Assembly (NCBI GenBank): GCA_015501055.1
Contig: JADNYV010000081.1
Span: forward strand, 62,001 to 126,000
DNA: 64,000 bases
Source: Mucidula mucida
Taxonomy: Eukaryota; Basidiomycota; Agaricomycetes; Agaricales; Physalacriaceae
Direction of reading: 5' to 3'
Every line of letters starts with the position of its first letter. Position 1 is the first letter of the stretch. Under the pieces are notes generated by a model. It saw only the letters and a program-made list of their open reading frames with translations. It was not told the DNA's origin and ran no database searches. The position numbers and the translations under genes were made by a program. Shown here one piece after another: positions 44,378-54,430 of this stretch.

Positions 44378-46052
44378 ATGGCCCCGCTCAAGCCTCCCGC
44401 CAAGCTAGGCAAAGCAACTGGGACCCCCGCAGCTTCCACCGCGAAGGCCAACGCTACCGGATCCAAGGCGAAACCCTCGAAACCCGCTCCCAAACCCGCT
44501 CCCAAACCCGCTCCCAAACCCGCTCCCAAACCCGCTCCCAAAAAACCCGCCCCGGCAGCAGAGCCTCGCAAGCGTACCAGAGTGGCTTCAACCGGGAAGA
44601 AGAGACCCGCGGGAACGGATGAGTCTGTACCCCCCACTGGCACCGCCCAGCGCATCGTCCAGCGCAGACCACGCATAGACGACGTGGCGTCAGATAGTGA
44701 TGCGGACGAGGCTCCTCCCATGAAGAAACGGAAACCCAATTTGACGGCGAAGGCCAAGGCGGCGAAGGAGGCGCAAACCAAGGCGGCGAACCCCAAGGCG
44801 GCGAAACGCAAGGTACTCCACGCTGCACGAAGTCATTCCCGTGTTTGACCTGCTCACCAAGGGTCTCGAGAAGCAGCTGCTTCGAACGGACATCCCCGTC
44901 GTGGTCCGCAAGGCTGTCCAGCGCGGCCTCATCGTTCTGGACAAGTATTACTCCAAAACGGATGATTCCGTGATGTGGAAGACTGCGATGCGTGAGTTTT
45001 CTCTCTTTTGGTTCAACCGCTTGTTAATTTTTGGTTTAGTGCTACACCCGAAGCATCGCGGGCACTACTTCACGAATCAGAAGTGGGAGCAGGCGTGGAT
45101 CGATACCGCTGTCAGCGCCGCTCGCAAAGTCTGGCAAGAGGATTACAAGCCACTCATCAAGGCAGTCCCACCTCCGCCCGAGGTTGATTCGGACGACGAC
45201 GCCTACGATATCTATGCTGCAGTTCATTCCTTCCCAGCCGTGTCTCAGACAGATCCATTCGATGCTTTTATTTCAGCGGACGCCACGGATGACGATGGAA
45301 TCGATTACTGGGTTTCGAAGTCCGCACCGCACAATGCGGAGTTTATCACCCCACAACAAGCCCTTGCCCGGATGGCTCTCGACTTCTTGAGCTGTCCCGC
45401 CACTAGTACTGATGTCGAACGACTCTTCTCGCACAGTGGTCTTGTCGTCTCCAAACGACGACACAATCTCGCTGCGGACTCAATTCGAGAGACCACGATA
45501 CTTGGACAGTGGCTTGCCATTGAGGATCTTGTCCCCGAGCAGAAGATTGCGAAGTTCTTGCACAATCGGAAGTTACGGAAGAAGGATTTGAATGAGGACC
45601 TCTCGACCGACTGGACGGATTCGGATGCAGACGCAGACGGAGGTGACGATTCCTCGGAGGATGCTGCACCGATGGATGTTTCCGATTCAGAGGTGGAGGT
45701 TGTCGAGGAGGTTGTCGAGGAGGATGAGGTTGTCGAGGAGGACGAGGTGGTTGACGAGGATGAGGTGGTTGACGAGGATGGGGATGATGTTGAGGAGAAC
45801 TTGTGGACCAAGAGGAAGGGGAAGGGCAAGGCTGTTGCACAGTCGGAGGAGATGGACTTTTCTGATTTCCGCGATGGTATGGATCCTGTCTCAGAGTTTG
45901 ACACGGGTCATGATGGTGATGTTGAGATTGACGATGATGACGATGATCTCTATGAAACGATTGAGCAGGTAGTTTTGGTTCGACGGCGCAAGCCTGCTTC
46001 TTCACCTCAGGATACTACTGATATGGATGCTACTGATATGGATATAACTTGA
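44378..46052 (+). pseudogene. hAT transposase remnant lacking the catalytic core
   Basis: ATG 44378 opens a basic Ala/Lys/Pro-rich N-terminus with five tandem KPAP units (44478-44540). At about 44815 the frame changes, and the sequence becomes the C-terminal part of a hAT transposase: 'LHEVIPVFDLLTKGLEKQL', 'LIVLDKYYSKTDDS', intron about 44992-45041, 'HPKHRGHYF', and the hAT dimerisation domain 'DFLSCPATSTDVERLFSHSG' with 'VVSKRRHNL'. A long acidic tail with tandem VVEEDE units follows. The zinc finger and most of the RNase-H-like core, including two of the three catalytic acidic residues expected upstream, are absent. The element is therefore probably non-autonomous. Confidence 0.8.
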
Positions 46053-46309
46053 TACACTTACGACCTACTTACTTTAATCTTCACTGTCTTTATGTTTGAA
46101 TTTGCTTGCTGATACGTGAGTATACTCGAGTATACTCGGATCGTACTCGAGTACTCGAATACTCGAGACTCATGAAGTACTCTCGAGTAGAGTAGATATT
46201 CGAGTAGAGTCTCGAGTGAAGACTCGAGTCTTGAGTATTGGGTTTGAGGTAAGAGTTACTCATACGATGAGTCCGAATATACTCGAGTATGGACTCGTGT
46301 CCATCTCTA

Positions 46310-46317
46310 ATCTTGTT
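46310..46317 (+). repeat. 8-bp target-site duplication, right copy
   Basis: ATCTTGTT directly after the element end, matching 40627-40634. Confidence 0.9.
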
Positions 46318-46707
46318 CGATGCTGCCACTATGATGGGCCATACAAAGGGCGGCGATAGGATTGAGTTCGTAAATCCTCCTCATCAGAAAACTGTCGTGG
46401 ATTGCCTACATCATGCGCTTATATTCCTCGGGCCTTGGGAAGGTCGTGCAGTCGCTTTTGTTTTCGGTGCGTCTCCTCGGATTCTCGTGTATTTTGTGTC
46501 TAATAGTTTTCAGGCTGCGGAATTGGCGTCATCCTTCGGTTCTTCTTCCTCATCGGCCTGCTGTCCTACCACGCCTTTACCCGCCGCCAACAAACTCGTG
46601 TCGCTGACTGTTACTTCGTTGATGCTAGCCAAACTGTCGAGAATCCTCCCGTTTACGATGTCGATGTCAAGGAGGTGGTTTTTGATGCACAGGAAGAAAC
46701 CCAGTAG

Positions 46708-48023
46708 CCAAGCACTTACACTCCTTTGGTCCATCTTTTCATTTCCTTTGAACTCTTCCTTGTACCTATGTATCATGTAAAATCGCGGTAAAAGACTAAA
46801 TTTTCTGTACGGACGACGGGGTAGTCCGCGGAACGTTGGGATAGATGATTACATGCATCCAGCTTGCGAACCACACTTCGTCATGACGGGGTGGGTGTGC
46901 GTCTAGCTGAGCCCCGTCTGGAGTGAAGTCCGAGTCCTTTGTCCTAGCCCTCAAGGACATTACTCAGCGGCATCGCACTGCGCAGATCCCTGTCACCCCT
47001 CAGACCGTCACCATTAAAAGACCAAGCTTCCAGCCTACTTCATGAATGGGCGCAGGAAGAATATGAAGGAGCAGCACGAGAACAGCACTTCGGCTATCAG
47101 TAAGATCATTTGCGTACAATAGGACATCAGTGATGGCGTTGAAGAATCACTGAAGAAGCGCTGGAATTATATAGAGCGATGAGTCAGCAATGCAGCCAAG
47201 AGATAAATAGGTGCGGGGTCGACGACCCATCAACAAGGCAATTTGAAGTTCCTGCCTACATCTCCTGCGCATTGTCCCCCTGAACGTGCTCCTTGAATCT
47301 TTATGGCCTCACACGTTAACGCCTCTTTCAATCCCCATCTGTTTCCGCCCACCGTAATGCCGAGAGAGTGCACATTAGGGAACGACCATCCTTATCAAGA
47401 GCATTGCCACTACGCAAACACCTTTGAGGAATGGAAGGATTTGGCATTGACGGGGTGGAGTTACCAGGAGATCTCGCCACATATTTTGGAAATCTCCTCG
47501 GCCTACGCGGTTGAAAACTTCCAGCAGGACTTTAGTGGTGCCACCCCGACTACGGTGTTCACCATTATCGCCGTTCGTCACACTCCCCTGCGCTATGGAG
47601 AGAAGGAATACACATCCATCTCACCTGGAGAAGAAACACACAGTCTATCCAATTTTATTGGCAGGTACAAGAAGAGAAACTGCGCGAGACACCGACCATA
47701 GTGACCATGGGCTTATCGCATTTCGATGTGCAGCGCCAATTTGCATACGAGATGCGTACCTCTGTTACGGTCTTTGGAAGGATGCTTTTTGATAAGTTTT
47801 TCTCGCGATACATAGACGAACTCTCAGACTATGTCGACCATCCGTTTGCCGGAAGAGCCTTCCCGGACCAAGTCAAGCATTATCTGTGGGAATGACGGAC
47901 TAATGTAGCCTAATGGGAGATGTATGTGTACATGTTTTGTACGGACTACTAGTGTAGGATGCATAAATTCTTTATGGTCGGGCACAAGCCTGCGTGAGCG
48001 TGTGAAGCTTTTGTTTCATAATT
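46708..48023. other. mostly non-coding, one unrecognised open frame
   Basis: An ATG frame at 47303-47701 has protein-like parts ('FEEWKDLALTGWSYQEISPH', 'TTVFTIIAVRHTPLRYGEKE') and a second frame at 47701-47895 ('MGLSHFDVQRQFAYEMR'). A faint resemblance of 'W..LALTGWSYQEI' to GMC oxidoreductases is not enough for a call. The rest shows no supported feature. Confidence 0.25.
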
Positions 48024-48454
48024 ATGGTCTGTGCACAACGTCCACGAGTCCTGAACGACGTTACGAAGCCCGGGGTCCTCGGAACTGGAGCGTCGTGGAC
48101 CGTACACCACCGACATGACGAGATTCTGGACTTTCTGCGTCGAGAAGTCGACGAGGGAGGAGACAGCAATTACACTCCGGTCAAAGTACTGGATCTGGAA
48201 TCAATTGCGTTTGAACAGGACTGTGTAGCGTATCGTGCCCATTATATTTCCGTATGCCTCGCTTGTGCCCAGGAATGTTGGCTGTGCTTGGAACGGGCAC
48301 TGGAAGTCGACACTATGACGACCAGAATTGCTCTCATCTACATTGCCTGTTGTCCGCTTTCGCTTCCTAGGCATACATTCGGCGTTTTTACCGTCGGAAG
48401 CAGCAGATTTCGAATATGGCGTGGTGACTGCTCGGCCAGGCGCGGGTCCAAACC
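48024..48454 (-). pseudogene. FunK1 kinase copy F, exon-2 part (inverted)
   Basis: From a TCTTACAG acceptor the minus strand reads 'GPAPGRAV', 'SKSAASDGKNAECMPRKRKR' (the basic hinge), then diverged FunK1 sequence equivalent to 'VIAVSTPVDL' through 'LGLRNVV' (mirrored at 48024-48200). The first exon is absent. FunK1 similarity ends at about 48024. Confidence 0.6.
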
Positions 48455-48509
48455 TGTAAGAGATGAGGCCCTTAAATCGCACGAGAGGACTGGAAACATT
48501 TTCTGAAAA

Positions 48510-48712
48510 TGTGGCGACAGTGTGCCGAGTCAGACGAGAAACTTGGCTGGGTCCTCAACTACCTGTCGAACATGCTCGCTTCCAAAGACGTCGTGATAGC
48601 CGAAGACTCTGTGCAAACCCGTATGTGCGACATGAACGGCTCTACGATGTACAAAGAGTCCTTCACCGCGATTTCAGCATGTCCAATATCGTCTTCTGCA
48701 GTAGTCCAGCAT
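48510..48712 (+). pseudogene. FunK1 kinase copy F, later part on the opposite strand
   Basis: The plus strand reads 'RQCAESDEKLGWVLNYLSNM', 'ASKDVVIAEDSVQTRMCD' and, after loss of the intervening exon end and intron, 'RLYDVQRVLHRDFSMSNIVF' (HRD loop). The C-lobe is absent. It lies head-to-head with the minus-strand part at 48024-48454. Confidence 0.65.
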
Positions 48713-49229
48713 GTATGTTGCTTTTTTGATGGGGAATCGTGGTCAACTCGCTTGAAGTTGTAGTCATTTCTGTTTGCTGCTGTGGCGGTTTGAGGTTGGC
48801 GGAGTTCCGGACCGAATATCCGCATCTTGGTCTCTTGCGAACACGCTAGATCATCGATGCAGCAGCACTAATGGACTCGCGCCTCACTTTAGTCTTCCCC
48901 TTGTATTTCCAGCAAACGTAACGTTTCTGGTGGCCGAGAGATATACGCGGCACTGATAGGGCTTCATGCTTCCTTGGTCCTACATGTCCTCAGGATCCGA
49001 CATCCGTAAATCGTGTTCATTCCGGAGTCTGTACCAGGCAACCTCGTCCGTCCTCGCACACGCCGTCCGGTCCGGGACGGTCAGGTGGGCGCACCATGAG
49101 GACACCCCACAGCTCATATCAGCATACGACAATCTAGAATATTGAAAGTCGCGTCCGCAGACTGTTCTTCCAAGACGTCTGCCTATATATCATGTTAGTC
49201 AAAGTTGAACCCTCCCGCTCTCCATCATC

Positions 49230-51708
49230 ATGCTACTGCTCCCAGTCGTATTGCTCGCCGCAGCATTGCTCTGCCGTGCAGCCGGTTTCGAGATCTTTCC
49301 AGGTATCGTGGGACGTAGCAATTCCTCGTATCTGGATACCATGTCGTCAAACCAGAGAGGTTTGTTCGTGTACGCTATGGAAGGCTTGGACGCGAACTTT
49401 GCGCCTCCGTTCATTGTGAGTTGTACTTTTTTTTTGCTTGTGACGCCCAAGTTTCATCGTCAACTTAGTTTAATTCACCAAGATACTCGGCGTGGTACGC
49501 AGTTGGACTGCTGGCGCGGAATGAAGGCGACGATGTGGCCATCGCCAATCAGATCATCCGGGATGTGTAGGTCGACTTTCGCAAATCACCACTGTATGCT
49601 TCTAATATTCTGTTCAGTGTCGCAGCTCAGGTACTCGCATCTTCATTTCTTGTCAAGGAATCTCTGATGCCGATTCCCACTGGAATCTAGTTCAAGGACC
49701 CGACGCAACTTTGGTTTGGTACATATCGTTCGAATCCGAATGTCCCGGATCCAGGAGACGTATATCCACCGAAGGTTCGATTCTTCGTCAATCACAATAC
49801 TACTAGTGCTCAGTCTCTCATAGCTCTACACTTCATACGATTCCAACATGGGCTTATTCGTATGTACATCCTGGATCATCGCCGTGGAGGAATTCTCCGA
49901 CTTGATTCAAGCGGATGTGTTAAGCCTCATGAAGAGTAGCATGTACAACGCTACAGTCGGTGACGGTTATCGTGTCGGAGGCTTCAATGGTGATAATTGT
50001 ATGTCTCCTCTTCGTGTGCGAATGCCTACTGACATTATCTATAGTATATCCTATTTACAGCAATCCGTGGTAAGCTGCTATAGTACTCCCCATGTCGTAT
50101 CATTGATTTTCTCTAGGTATATGCGCGTCATGGCAGCGACATACGTCGGCAACATGATGGACGATTCCAACATGACGCACTGGGGAGATGTCTGGGCTCA
50201 AGAAGCTATCACCGCCTTCGACGAATACAGCACCCTCAGCGAAGTGAGTGCCTCCTCTCCCGCATTTTTCGTCTCTAATCAGTTATTTAAGTTCAACTCG
50301 GGTACTTACAGCGGTGTTACACTCTACGCTCTCTCGTTATGGGGATACATGCCCGCAAACTCCACCATCGCATCTCGGGCACCAGATATCATAACCAAGA
50401 CGTGGGATACGCTCTCTTCATTTTACAACCCGACGCTTCATACACTTGGTGCTCCTTGGGATCGTGCATACGGCTGTAGGTACGTGGAGTGCTCTGAGTG
50501 CAGAGGACTCGGTTCTGACAGTGCGTGTGTGCGTGAATGGGTGTTCGATATGCTGTAGACTACGACGAGCATGATATAAGTACTGTAAGGAAATGAACTG
50601 CACGACGTGCTATTATAGTAAGGTGTGAAAGTATGAAACATAAGTAAGGAGATGAAAGGCCATGATGTGCTATTAGAGTAATGTGCTATTATGAAGGGTA
50701 AGGAATCTAATCAATGAGTCCAAGCTTATCGGAACCGACGCGTGCGACCGACTGTGCGCCAGCGCGTGGCGCGAACCTACACGGCTATGACATGGTACGT
50801 CGCGCTTTATTCATCTTGTAGATCCTCGTAATTTGTGAATTAGCGCACATATTTTGGCATCCTCGGTGTACAGATCGCCGGTCTTGTAGGAGGTATCAAC
50901 GACGGTACTGCGCCGCTACCAAACCCTTTAGTGGGAAGTGAGCATTACGGAGATGCAGCCGCCGTCGCTCTGTAAGTCTTCTTCTTTCCACATCTATCGT
51001 CGATGCCGCTGACTTATCCCAGAACTCCGTTGACGGCAAAGTTCAACGACCCATACGTCTCCGCCGAAGCTTTGACTCGCCTCAAAACCCTCACGGAACC
51101 ACACGCCTCCTTTGCGCAAGCTGTATCGCCGCCCTCTGATAACCCAGCTTATCCGAGGAACTATACGTCGTGGAACGAGGCGGGGCTGAGTGTGGGAGGA
51201 ATGGAGATCGACGCGAAAGTCGTCGGGGGCCCGGCGGCGAATGTAAATCAGTTTGTTCCTGCAGCGCTGATTTGGAAGACAGAGGCGGGTGGGTTGCTTG
51301 GATGCTTGTAAGTCCTCTTCTTCTATTTTGGTCATCTGAACTGAGGCGTGGTGGCAGCATACCCCACATCGAGTTCGATATCCGCTATCGCCACGTCCAC
51401 GAACCTCACCGTCAGTTATCCCGCTTCACAAGCATTCCCCGACGACGCGACGTCCTCGAACGTGATGGCGTTCCTCTTCTCTGGGATCGCTGGTGTATCT
51501 TTGCCCGCGACTTTCTGGCGAATGGCGTCAGTACGGATTTGTCGGGATCAGGTTATCCGTGTCCGGCAATGCAATGAGTGGGAATAGGACGTTCGTTTAC
51601 GGATCGGGGAGTATCAATGATGTGAGCTACTATAATTTGACGTATACGATTCCTGAGCTGGGCGCGGAGGAGGAAGCGAGGATCGTGTTCGGGTTTGAGA
51701 AGGTTTGA
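49230..51708 (+). CDS. secreted six-hairpin-glycosidase-like protein of unknown activity, interrupted by a MITE-like insertion
   Basis: Signal peptide 'LLLPVVLLAAALLCRAAG', then 'NQRGLFVYAMEG', 'YSAWYAVGLLARNEGDD', 'DPTQLWFGTYRSN', 'YDSNMGLFVCTSWIIAVEEF', 'THWGDVWAQEAITAF', 'APWDRAYGYDM', 'RTYFGILGVQIAGLVGG'. About ten short introns fit. The layout resembles a fungal family of secreted (alpha/alpha)6-type proteins often left unnamed or labelled linalool dehydratase/isomerase-like; no catalytic acid can be assigned with confidence. The coding sequence is split at 'RAYG|YDM' by a 307-bp insertion (50475-50781) whose removal with one CGGC restores the frame. Near 51520 the last exon needs a small correction to reach 'SVSGNAMSGNRTFVYGSGS', stop 51706-51708. 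Confidence 0.65.
50475..50781. mobile_element. 307-bp MITE-like insertion with CGGC target duplication
   Basis: The insertion begins TGTAGGTACGTGG and ends CCTACA; read inward, the right end is TGTAGGTTCGCGC (imperfect inverted repeat). It is flanked by CGGC on both sides (50471-50474 and 50782-50785). Precise removal rejoins GCATACGGC to TATGAC, giving 'AYGYDM' in frame. It contains no long open frame. It has no AG at its end, so it is not simply an intron. Confidence 0.65.
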
Positions 51709-52422
51709 GTTCAAGGTCTCAGGGCTTTATATACGTAGTATTCCTAGTGTCGCGACTAAAGTCTTGTTGATTGTTGTGTCGTAACAGTAAAGTAGACAAA
51801 ACGTGAACTATCTGGGATAAAGCACTTAAAACAGATCCAATCCCTCTAGAAGTGAGAACTGGACCTCAGTAAGTCAAACCATTCGTTTCGGTATGCAGGC
51901 TCAGTCCTCCTATCCTGATGGTTTCGAAAGAAATGTCGAGCAACACCTGGAAGTCGAACTGTCGATGTGGAGTATTCATTGTCTAGAGCCAAGCTAGCCG
52001 TAAGATGAAGCCGGTATAAAGCTTTGGTTTAGGCGTGCAGTGCACACCGGATTGCGAAGTAACTTCTCGCTTCAATCCAGGGAGCGCTTCAACGTCTACG
52101 TCTCATGCTGGGGCCAACAAGAAGTTACCCTGTATACGCACTCCCGCCGATGTCGGAGGCTCATCAATTTCATTTAACACTCCAGGCTCCAGAAGGAAGA
52201 AAGGAAAAGTAATTCACATGTTTATATGGTACAGGGATACAGGCTCGGCGCCCGAGTCGTACAGTTACCACGTCGTACAATTCGTTGATTGAATACATTT
52301 TATACCTCGGGGCGGCGGAACGATTACACTACTACCAGCAATTAGATGAGCGAGGGAATGCGAATCCCAGCGTCGGCGAGACGTCTGAAAGCAGGAAGGG
52401 CGTGCGCGGTGAGAAGCCAGAT
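51709..52422. other. intergenic
   Basis: About 710 bp between convergent genes. No supported feature. Confidence 0.4.
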
Positions 52423-53603
52423 CTAAACAACGGCAAATGGTGTGAAGGATGTAGACGAAGAGACGGAGACACGCACGCTATACCACCAATATGAATCGCG
52501 ATCCGCCTCCTCGGATTGGTAATAGCAGTAGCTCCAGCTGGAGTAGATGCCGAGAGCAGCGAGCACGATGGATACAGGGAGGGGCGGCTCCCAGTAAGCT
52601 ACCAAGACGACGGTCCACGCGCAGACCAGGGCAGTGAGGGAGCCGCGACCTACCCACTGTGGTTCAATGTGGGCGAGGGTGAAGCGACCAATTGCAGCAT
52701 CACCCGAGCGGTCGCGGAAGTCCTGGGCGTGGCCCTAGATATGAATATGAGTGAAGGCTTAAATGGTGTTCTGCGGGACTCACGGTCGTGGTGTGAATGG
52801 TGGCGCTGAAGAGAACGGCCATGATAGATGTAGTTGAGAGCGGTGGTGGTGATCTGAAGGCGTCATGTAAGTATATGCAGTGACCACGAAGACACAAACT
52901 TACCGAATACTCTCGTAGTACCCGAAATGTACGTGCTATAACCGATCGCACCCAAGAAAGACTTCATGAACCAGTTCTTCGACAGACCGCCTTCGTTGTA
53001 CACTATGATGGCAACAAAGTACGGAACGGTAAAGTGTACGGTGCCATGGTAGGTGCTATAGAGGAGCGTAAGCGCTAGAACAGCGTAATACAACTTCTGC
53101 GCGTCGTCCAGCGAGATGCGTCCAGACACAATCGGCCTCGTGGGTTTCGATAGACGATCTTCCTCATATCCGGTGATCTGCGAGGGCGATCAGAACACCA
53201 GAACGTACTCACTCCATAAGCACATACCTGGTTCTGTACCTGACGCGATGGTAAGTATAGGATAAGGCTGGGAAACAGAAACAACCTTACCTCGAACGAG
53301 AGGATGTGGAGCTGGAACCAGAATACTCCTTGGATGAACGACGCCAGGTCAGTCGGGGCTCCCAAGACCAGACACATGCCCATCTTGAAAAGAAAAAGTC
53401 GTCGATGAAAGGTTTAAGGAAGCTAAAGAGGGATTGCTCACGCTCGGGGTGATAACCGGTACTAAATCCGATTTCGAGAAGAGCAAAATCGTATGTATCC
53501 CATACAGAACGCGCGATAATGCGTCGTGAGCGTAGGACGTGAGTGTCATGGCGGGTGAGGACTTCATGGCGGGTGAAGAGAGAGAAGGGGCGACGAAATT
53601 CAT
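52423..53603 (-). CDS. UbiA-family prenyltransferase
   Basis: An integral-membrane UbiA-type prenyltransferase (transfers a prenyl group from a prenyl diphosphate to an acceptor; acceptor unknown). Exons 53603-53442, from 53383, and several more join over short introns. The first Asp-rich motif is in 'NQITGYEEDRLSKPTRPIVS' (typical DRxxKPxRP) and the second in 'AHAQDFRDRSGDAAIGR'. Hydrophobic helices surround both ('VLALTLLYSTYHG', 'YIYIMAVLFSATIH', 'LVCAWTVVLVAYW'). One frame change near 52830 needs one base to read 'NYIYIMAVLF'. The TATA box lies just before ATG 53603, so translation may instead start at 53567 or 53549. Basidiomycete relatives occur in meroterpenoid pathways, but that is only an inference here. 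Confidence 0.75.
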
Positions 53604-54430
53604 CTTATAAAGGAACCCTTTTTTAAGAAGACGATAACATCATCGCATGTCAAGCGCTAATACTCAGCCAGTTACGGTCTACATGCAGGGCAGATGAAAT
53701 ATTGAAGCTGTTTCGAAGCTATCCCAAGTTTCCACAAAGGTCATCTTCTGATGGTCTTGCACGCAGCAGGCGTGTTAGCTCGCGCGTCCCTATAGCTATA
53801 GTACCGGGCGTGCCCGCGTAGTCGCCAAGCATCGAGTAAAGGTTAGACGAGTAGTGACCAGTACGACGGGTGAATTGAGTTTAGTCCCACATCATGATTC
53901 GCGCTGTAGTATATAAGTCATGCATATCAGCGCGGATATGCGGTAGAGGAAGTGCGCAGCGGTGATTGCACGATTGCACGATTGGAGCGATGGCATTGTG
54001 CCAGACCTGGACTGATTGGAATACCAACCTATACCAACGTGGACGTATGTTTGTTGATGGTAAAAGGAGAAAACTTCATGATCGAAGGGTTCTACTTCCG
54101 TCCGGCATCAACCCTGTTGGTTCCATTAAGAGCGGACCGCGGCTCCGAGCAGTCGAAAAGCACACATGTGGAAACAGTTGCATGGCGTCGGAGGCCGGCC
54201 GTGCACAATATTTTGTTTGTTTAAGACGAGTCGCTCACATTTCTCGAATCATCTCTTCCTGATGTACTTCCCATTAACGTGCGAGAACGATTGCTGTTTG
54301 GAGAAAACCTTGTTCGCATGGTACATATAGATATCAAAGTTACATACATCGACCCCGAGATACACAGGAACAAAAATACAATCATATGGTCATCTGGGCG
54401 CCTCGCGCATCCTGGGCACGGCGTCTTGAC
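53604..54430. other. intergenic
   Basis: About 830 bp. TATAAAG-like box near 53606-53613 for the UbiA gene (minus strand). No other supported feature. Confidence 0.4.

Larger units (their letters stand above)
40635..46309. mobile_element. hAT-superfamily DNA transposon, 5675 bp
   Basis: The element starts TAGAGTCGGACGCGAGT and ends with the inverted counterpart (right end read inward: TAGAGATGGACACGAGT), imperfect terminal repeats of the hAT type, and is flanked by 8-bp duplications ATCTTGTT. Both subterminal regions are dense in short repeats around ACTCGAG/TACTCGAGTA (right, about 46115-46300) and ACTCAT/ATTCGTGAGTATTC (left, about 40780-40860), as expected for transposase binding. It carries a plus-strand hAT transposase remnant (44378-46052), a divergent minus-strand gene of unknown function (41189-43478) and a tRNA-like segment (40886-40970). 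It interrupts exon 2 of the TM-protein gene. Confidence 0.92.
40284..46707 (+). pseudogene. unrecognised signal-peptide / single-TM protein, copy 2, split by a hAT element
   Basis: The same protein as copy 1 on the other strand. Exon 1 40284-40332 ('MKLSTGIFTALLVAALA'), intron to 40381, exon 2 from 40382 ('SAAPTRIVILSEP', 'CPCPAHNSAISIANAF') to 'HILF' at 40634, where the hAT element begins. It resumes at 46310-46318 with 'LFDAATMMGHTKGGDR', intron (GTGCGT...TTTTCAG), TM helix 'VILRFFFLIGLLS' and tail, stop 46705-46707. Without the element and one copy of the 8-bp duplication the frame is open throughout, so the insertion is the only visible lesion. Family and function unknown. Confidence 0.8.

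Noticed and set aside
44359..44944. Minus-strand frames opposite the KPAP repeats (Gly/Leu-rich 'GAGLGAGLGAG')
   Set aside because: Antisense of the repeat-rich transposase N-terminus; no independent support.
45721..45790. Tandem units (GTTGTCGAGGAGGATGAG-like) as a minisatellite or CRISPR-like array
   Set aside because: They are in-frame codon repeats of the acidic protein tail without spacers.
45305..46005. Long minus-strand open frames opposite the transposase tail (Ser/Thr- and His/Pro-rich)
   Set aside because: They are antisense images of the acidic, tandem-repeat coding sequence on the plus strand.
47303..47895. Possible GMC oxidoreductase fragment
   Set aside because: Only a short resemblance around 'LALTGWSYQEI'; no FAD-binding motif or other GMC block nearby.
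50475..50781. Reading the 307-bp insertion as a normal intron
   Set aside because: It starts after CGGC with TGTAGG and ends CCTACA with no AG acceptor, whereas a flanking duplication and inverted ends are present.
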